Source: Anaerolinea sp. (lineage in GTDB: Bacteria; Chloroflexota; Anaerolineae; Anaerolineales; Anaerolineaceae). Taken from it: DNA of 53,813 nt. Position numbers and translations under genes: made by a program. The stretch spans positions 1 to 53,813 of the forward strand of contig JARKPU010000033.1 of assembly GCA_029975055.1 (NCBI GenBank), in the 5' to 3' direction. Shown piece by piece: positions 49,791-53,813 of the stretch; within the stretch, counting starts at the first letter, position 1, and each line of letters begins with the position of its first letter. Below the pieces are notes generated by a model. It saw only the letters and a program-made list of their open reading frames with translations, ran no database searches and was not told the origin of the DNA.

Positions 49791-49832
49791 TTAGCACAAA
49801 GGCGGTTTGTTCAAGCGAGCCTCATCGCTCAG
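49778..49832 (-). ncRNA. Fluoride riboswitch (crcB motif) aptamer
   Basis: On the minus strand GAGCG-ATGAGGC-TCGCTT, then AAACCGCC, CTAATAG and CCTCTACC. The ATGAGGC loop and the GCCTCTAC segment form the conserved pseudoknot pair of the crcB motif, and the order of elements matches characterised fluoride aptamers. Located upstream of crcB, its usual target. Confidence 0.92.
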
Positions 49833-49837
49833 GTGCG

Positions 49838-49866
49838 ATTCTAAACTCGCCGGGCCACAATGTCAA
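49838..49866 (-). promoter_or_regulatory. Promoter of the crcB riboswitch transcript
   Basis: On the minus strand TTGACA, 17-bp spacer, TAGAAT: a near-consensus sigma70 promoter starting just before the aptamer. Confidence 0.85.
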
Positions 49867-49945
49867 TGATCAGTTAAAAAGAGCGCTCGATTGCCTCTGG
49901 TGATTCCATACGGCCGGGTTTGTCCCCTAAACTGGGTGAACTACC

Positions 49946-49974
49946 TGATAACCCGTTATAAATAATGATATAAT
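49946..49974 (+). promoter_or_regulatory. Putative promoter of the second MalT-type regulator
   Basis: Perfect -10 TATAAT (49969-49974) with a poor -35 (TGATAA). The inverted repeat ATAAC-CC-GTTAT (49948-49959) lies in the -35 region, so control by a bound factor is plausible. Confidence 0.45.
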
Positions 49975-50063
49975 CAACCTCTATACTCAAGATTAGCCTT
50001 GCGGCCCGCCCCGGGTTGATCTGCAAGTTCGCCGCGCTTTTGGGGTTCATCGAGGAACGCACC

Positions 50064-52868
50064 ATGGAACGCAACACAGCTCTCCCGGTTCTGGCCACCA
50101 AACTCTACATTCCCCCATCCTCCCCTTCTGCAATCCTCCGGCCCCGGCTGACCGAGCATTTGAACCGGGGTCTTCACCGCAAACTCACCCTCGTGTGCGC
50201 TCCGGCCGGCTTTGGCAAGACCACCGTGGTCGCCGAATGGGCTGCCGGCTGCTGCCGCGAAGCGCCTGAGCTTCGCATTGCCTGGTTGTCGCTCGATGAG
50301 GGCGACAGCGCCCCGGCCCGTTTCCTGTTGTACCTGGTTCACGCGCTGCGAACCGCCGCGCCGGGGGTGGGCGAGCGTGTGCTGGCGCATCTTCAACTGG
50401 AACCTTTGGGGGCGCTGCAACCCCTTTTGGATGTTCTGCTGAATGATATCCACGCTCTATCCGGGCAGATCCTGCTTGTTCTGGATGATTACCATGTGAT
50501 CGACTCGAGGACGATTGACGAAGCGCTTGCTTATCTCCTCGAACACCTGCCGCCCCAGCTGCGGATTGTGATCACCACCCGCGAAGACCCGCAGCTTCCC
50601 CTGGCGAGGCTGCGCGCCAGGGGTCAATTGACGGAACTTCGCGCGGCAGACTTGCGCTTCACGCCGGACGAAGCGGCTGCGTTTTTTCAAAGGATGGGGC
50701 TGCGCCTGGCGGCCGGCGACGCCGCCGCGCTGGGCGACCGCACGGAGGGCTGGGTTGCCGGCCTGCAGCTGGCTGCCCTGGCGATGCAGTCGTCTTCCAT
50801 GCAGCAAGGCAAGGAACAATCCGACTTTATCCAGGCGTTTGCCGGCGATCATCGCTATATCATGGATTACCTGGTCGAAGAGGTGCTGCAGCGCCAGCCC
50901 GAAGCGCTGCGCAGCTTTCTGCTGCAAACATCCATTTTGGACCGGCTTTCCGGGCCGCTGTGCGATGCCGTGACCGGCCAGGGAGATGGCGGAGCGCGGT
51001 TAGAGATGCTCCAGCGGGGCAACTTCTTTGTGGTTCCTCTGGACGACAGGCGCCAATGGTACCGCTATCACCACCTGTTTGCCGAGGTCTTGCGCGCATA
51101 CCTGGCAGCCGAGCGGCCCGGCCAGGTGAGCGAGCTGCACCGCCGCGCGAGCGCGTGGTTCGAGCGGAACGGGGCGATGGAAGATGCCATCCGGCATGCG
51201 CTGGCCGCGGCGGATTATGCGCGCGTGGCGGGGCTGATCGAGCTGGTGTTTCCGGCCCTGGCCCGCAGCAGGCAGGAAGTGACCATGCTCGGCTGGCTGA
51301 GAGCGCTGCCGGAAGACTTTGTGCGCCAGCGGCCGGTGCTGTGCAATTTATACGCCGGGGTGCTGCTGCAGACCGGCGCAATGGAGGGCGTGGAGGCATG
51401 GCTGCAGGCCGCCGAACGGTGGCTGGGCCGCACGACTGCCGGTCCAGAGCAGCCAGGCGGCCCGGCCATGCAGATGGTCGTCTCAAATGCTGAGGAATTT
51501 CGCCGCCTGCCGGCCGCGGTCGCGATGCACCGGGCCGGGCAGGCCTTGATGTTTGGCAATGTGGCGGAGACGATCCGGCAGGCCCGGCGGGTGCTCGAGC
51601 TTGCGCCGGAGGATGACCACCTCCGGCGGGGCGGGGCGGCGGTGCTGCTGGGGCTCACTTACTGGACAGGCGGCGACCTTGAATCGGCCAGGCCGATGTA
51701 TGCCGAAGGGATGGCGGGGCTGCGGCGGGCCGGTTACCTCTCCGACTGGATGGGCAGCGCCCTTGCCCTGGCGGATATTCAAATGGCCCAGGGCCACCTC
51801 CGCGATGCCATGCGCACCTATGACCGGGCGCTGCGGCTGGCGGCGGAGCAAGAGACCCCGGCTCTGCGCGGAACGGCCGATATGCTGGTGGGGAAGAGCG
51901 AGCTATTCCGCGAGCAGAATGATTTGCCCGCCGCCGTTCAGTACCTGGCTAAAAGCAAAGAACAGGGCGAACACACCGGGCTGCCGCAGAACCGCTATCG
52001 CTGGCGCGCGGCAATGGCCCGCATCCGTGAGGCCGAGGGCGACCTGGATGGCGCGCTCGAGCTGCTCGACGAGGCGGAACGCCTGTATATGGGCGATTTT
52101 TCGCCGAACGTGAGGCCAATCGCGGCGATGAAGGCGCGCATATGGGCGCTTCAAGGGAACCTGAGAGAGGCCCTCGACTGGGCGCGCCTGGGCGGGCTTT
52201 CGGCCGGGGATGACCTCAGTTACCTGCGTGAGTTCGAGCATATCACCCTGGCCCGCATCCTGCTGGCGTGCTACCGGAGCGAGCATTCCGGCGGGGTCAT
52301 CCAGGAAGCATCGGGCCTGCTGGAGCGGCTTTTGGCCGCTGCCGAAGAGGGCGGAAGGGCCGGAAGCGTCATCGAAATCCGAGTGCTCCAGGCGCTGGCT
52401 CACCAGGCGCAAGGTGATCTCCATGCTGCTCTCGCGGCGTTACAACGAGCCCTGGCGCAGGCCGAGCCGGAAGGCTACGTGCGCCTGTTTGTGGATGAAG
52501 GCGAGCCGATGAAGCGCTTATTGCGCGAAGTTTCCGCCCGGAATGCCCGCCCCGCCTATACTCAACGGCTGTTAGCGGCTTTCGAAGCGGATTCATCCAA
52601 GGGGAGCGGAAGAGAATTGCCCGGCGAACCTCTCACGGGTTCTTCATCTTCTGAGAGTGCCGGTCAATTGCTGGTTGAGCCATTGAGCCAGCGCGAACTG
52701 GAAGTGTTGCGCCTGTTTCGGACGGAACTATCGGGCCCGGAGATTGCCCTGGAACTGGTGGTCGCACTGAGCACGGTGCGCACGCACACCAAGAGCATTT
52801 ACAGCAAACTCCATGTCAACAGCCGGCGGGCGGCCGTCCGGCGGGCAGTTGAATTGAAGTTGATTTAG
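50064..52868 (+). CDS. MalT-type STAND/LuxR transcriptional regulator, second copy
   Basis: 934 residues from MERNTALPVLATKLYIPPSS; GAGGAACG lies before this ATG. Same architecture as the protein at 15210 and clearly paralogous: P-loop CAPAGFGKTT at 45-54, Walker B ILLVLDDYHVI near 140, TPR-like sensor region (~380-800), C-terminal LuxR HTH (LSQRELEVLRLFRTELSGPE, STVRTHTKSIYSKLHVNSRR). Inducer unknown. The neighbouring membrane-protein gene downstream, with its repeated CCCCACATC promoter, is the likely target. Confidence 0.95.
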   Translation: MERNTALPVLATKLYIPPSSPSAILRPRLTEHLNRGLHRKLTLVCAPAGFGKTTVVAEWAAGCCREAPELRIAWLSLDEGDSAPARFLLYLVHALRTAAPGVGERVLAHLQLEPLGALQPLLDVLLNDIHALSGQILLVLDDYHVIDSRTIDEALAYLLEHLPPQLRIVITTREDPQLPLARLRARGQLTELRAADLRFTPDEAAAFFQRMGLRLAAGDAAALGDRTEGWVAGLQLAALAMQSSSMQQGKEQSDFIQAFAGDHRYIMDYLVEEVLQRQPEALRSFLLQTSILDRLSGPLCDAVTGQGDGGARLEMLQRGNFFVVPLDDRRQWYRYHHLFAEVLRAYLAAERPGQVSELHRRASAWFERNGAMEDAIRHALAAADYARVAGLIELVFPALARSRQEVTMLGWLRALPEDFVRQRPVLCNLYAGVLLQTGAMEGVEAWLQAAERWLGRTTAGPEQPGGPAMQMVVSNAEEFRRLPAAVAMHRAGQALMFGNVAETIRQARRVLELAPEDDHLRRGGAAVLLGLTYWTGGDLESARPMYAEGMAGLRRAGYLSDWMGSALALADIQMAQGHLRDAMRTYDRALRLAAEQETPALRGTADMLVGKSELFREQNDLPAAVQYLAKSKEQGEHTGLPQNRYRWRAAMARIREAEGDLDGALELLDEAERLYMGDFSPNVRPIAAMKARIWALQGNLREALDWARLGGLSAGDDLSYLREFEHITLARILLACYRSEHSGGVIQEASGLLERLLAAAEEGGRAGSVIEIRVLQALAHQAQGDLHAALAALQRALAQAEPEGYVRLFVDEGEPMKRLLREVSARNARPAYTQRLLAAFEADSSKGSGRELPGEPLTGSSSSESAGQLLVEPLSQRELEVLRLFRTELSGPEIALELVVALSTVRTHTKSIYSKLHVNSRRAAVRRAVELKLI

Positions 52869-52898
52869 CCAAAGCTCATTAACGCGGGTTTCCTCCCA

Positions 52899-52927
52899 GC
52901 CTGGCCGGAGCATCCGGCCGGGTTTTT
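52899..52927 (+). terminator. Terminator of the second regulator gene
   Basis: TGGCCGGA and TCCGGCCG form a stem with loop GCA, followed by GGTTTTT. Confidence 0.85.
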
Positions 52928-52948
52928 CATTCTTAATCCTGCAATTTC

Positions 52949-53010
52949 ACATCTCCCCGCAACAATCCCCACATCTGGGGAAGACATCTCCCCACATCGG
53001 CCGGTATATT
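52949..53010 (+). promoter_or_regulatory. Promoter with repeated CACATC boxes
   Basis: ACATCTCCCC occurs at 52949-52958 and 52984-52993; CCCCACATC occurs at 52967-52975 and 52990-52998, the first inside the near-palindrome CCCCACATCTGGGG. A -10, TATATT, is at 53005-53010. Direct repeats upstream of a -10 without a good -35 suggest an activator, presumably the regulator next door. Confidence 0.5.
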
Positions 53011-53094
53011 GTGGACAGGTTGAACCCAAACAGGCAGATCCGCCGGGCGCCCGCCCTGGGCACCGTTCTTACCGGTTCAATCAAGGAGAAAACG

Positions 53095-53781
53095 ATGAAA
53101 ACAGCCAATCTGATCCGCTGGTCGGGCTTCGCCGCGCTGGGCGCGGGGGTGATCTTCGCCGGAATCCAGCCGGTCCATCCGCCGGACGTTCTCGCATCGG
53201 TCACCACCGGCCTGTGGGGGGTTATCCTTGCCTTGAAGTGGGTCATGTGCTTCCTGTTCCTTGCCGGGCTGACCGGGCTGTATGCCCGCCAGGCCCAGAA
53301 GGCCGGCTGGCTTGGGCTGGCGGGTTATCTCCTGTTTGCGCTTTCCTGGTTCATCCAGACGGGCTATGTCTTCGTCGAAACCTTCGTCCTGCCGGTGCTG
53401 GCAGACGCTGCGCCGAAGTTCGTGGAAAGCTACCTGGGGGTTGCCACCATGCAGCCCGGTGAGATGAACATCGGGGCACTGGTACCGCTGTATGGGCTGG
53501 TGAGCGGGTTGTTCATCCTCGGCAGCCTGCTGTTTGGCATCGCCACGTTCCGCGCCCGCATCCTTTCGCGCTGGGCAGCCGGATTGCTCGCCCTTTCGGT
53601 AGTGTTCATCCCCGTGGCGGCGCTGCTGCCGCACGCAATCCAGCGCATGGTGGGAGGAATCCCGGTTGGCATCGCCGTGGCCTGGCTGGGTTATTCGCTT
53701 CTGACCGAGCGAGGCGGGCAACCGGCGAAAGCCCTGCGCGACAACAGAACCGCCCAACCGGAAGCGAGCAAGGCTGCTTGA
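53095..53781 (+). CDS. Six-helix membrane protein of unknown function
   Basis: 228 residues from MKTANLIRWSGFAALGAGVI, SD AAGGAG 6 nt upstream. About six hydrophobic helices and a polar C-terminal tail. It resembles the small DUF-type membrane proteins often placed next to LuxR/MalT regulators in Chloroflexota, but I cannot name a family with certainty. It is transcribed from the CACATC-box promoter. Confidence 0.82.
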   Translation: MKTANLIRWSGFAALGAGVIFAGIQPVHPPDVLASVTTGLWGVILALKWVMCFLFLAGLTGLYARQAQKAGWLGLAGYLLFALSWFIQTGYVFVETFVLPVLADAAPKFVESYLGVATMQPGEMNIGALVPLYGLVSGLFILGSLLFGIATFRARILSRWAAGLLALSVVFIPVAALLPHAIQRMVGGIPVGIAVAWLGYSLLTERGGQPAKALRDNRTAQPEASKAA

Positions 53782-53813
53782 GGCCAGGGCGATGGAGGCG
53801 AGCGGCCGTCCGG

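Overview
The window looks like a chromosomal segment of a GC-rich bacterium of the Chloroflexota, most likely Anaerolineae. This rests on gene content (two very large MalT-type LuxR regulators beside small membrane proteins, a GH172/GH3 sugar cluster with a CUT1 transporter, a NarX/NarL-led nar operon, a Ro60 orthologue), not on a marker gene, so the assignment is inference.

Layout. 1-3.9 kb: potassium-uptake operon kdpF-kdpA-kdpB on the minus strand (kdpB runs off the left edge), preceded by a 32-codon leader ORF overlapping kdpF. 4.2-5.3 kb: an HTH gene and a divergent promoter with twin palindromes that drives a structured, terminated RNA. 5.37-9.5 kb: a plus-strand array of 33 recognisable tRNA genes (18 amino-acid isotypes plus Met-CAT) interrupted only by an HNH endonuclease gene. 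The array ends in five unusual elements (8.95-9.64 kb) just upstream of a Ro60/TROVE gene (9.75-11.4 kb). Three of these keep tRNA acceptor, D and T arms but have the anticodon arm replaced by a longer insert carrying a 22-nt conserved core. I read this core as a Y-RNA (Ro-binding) module. This tRNA array + tRNA/Y chimera + Ro60 locus is the most interesting part of the window.

11.5-18.1 kb: gene remnants, two small operons of membrane proteins and one oxidoreductase, and a 955-aa STAND/LuxR regulator. The two operons share a nearly identical 20-bp box at identical spacing from a TATCCT -10, so I infer a regulon. 18.1-23.8 kb: IS3-family transposase remnant, MFS + ChrB-like pair, VOC protein, alpha/beta hydrolase, MprF-like protein. 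24-36.3 kb (minus): carbohydrate cluster with a LacI-HTH/ADP-ribosylglycohydrolase fusion, lipoprotein binding protein, two permeases, GH172, amidohydrolase, two hydrolases and a GH3 enzyme. 36.6-49.2 kb (plus): sensor kinase and response regulator, then a nitrate respiration operon (pseudo-receiver, dihaem cytochrome c, narG, narH, narJ, narI, narK-type transporter, FmdE-like protein). 49.2-49.9 kb (minus): crcB fluoride exporter under a clear fluoride riboswitch. 50-53.8 kb: a second MalT-type regulator and a membrane protein it may control.

Long ORFs opposite real genes are ordinary shadows of GC-rich coding sequence and were left out. Start codons were chosen from Shine-Dalgarno (SD) spacing where visible.
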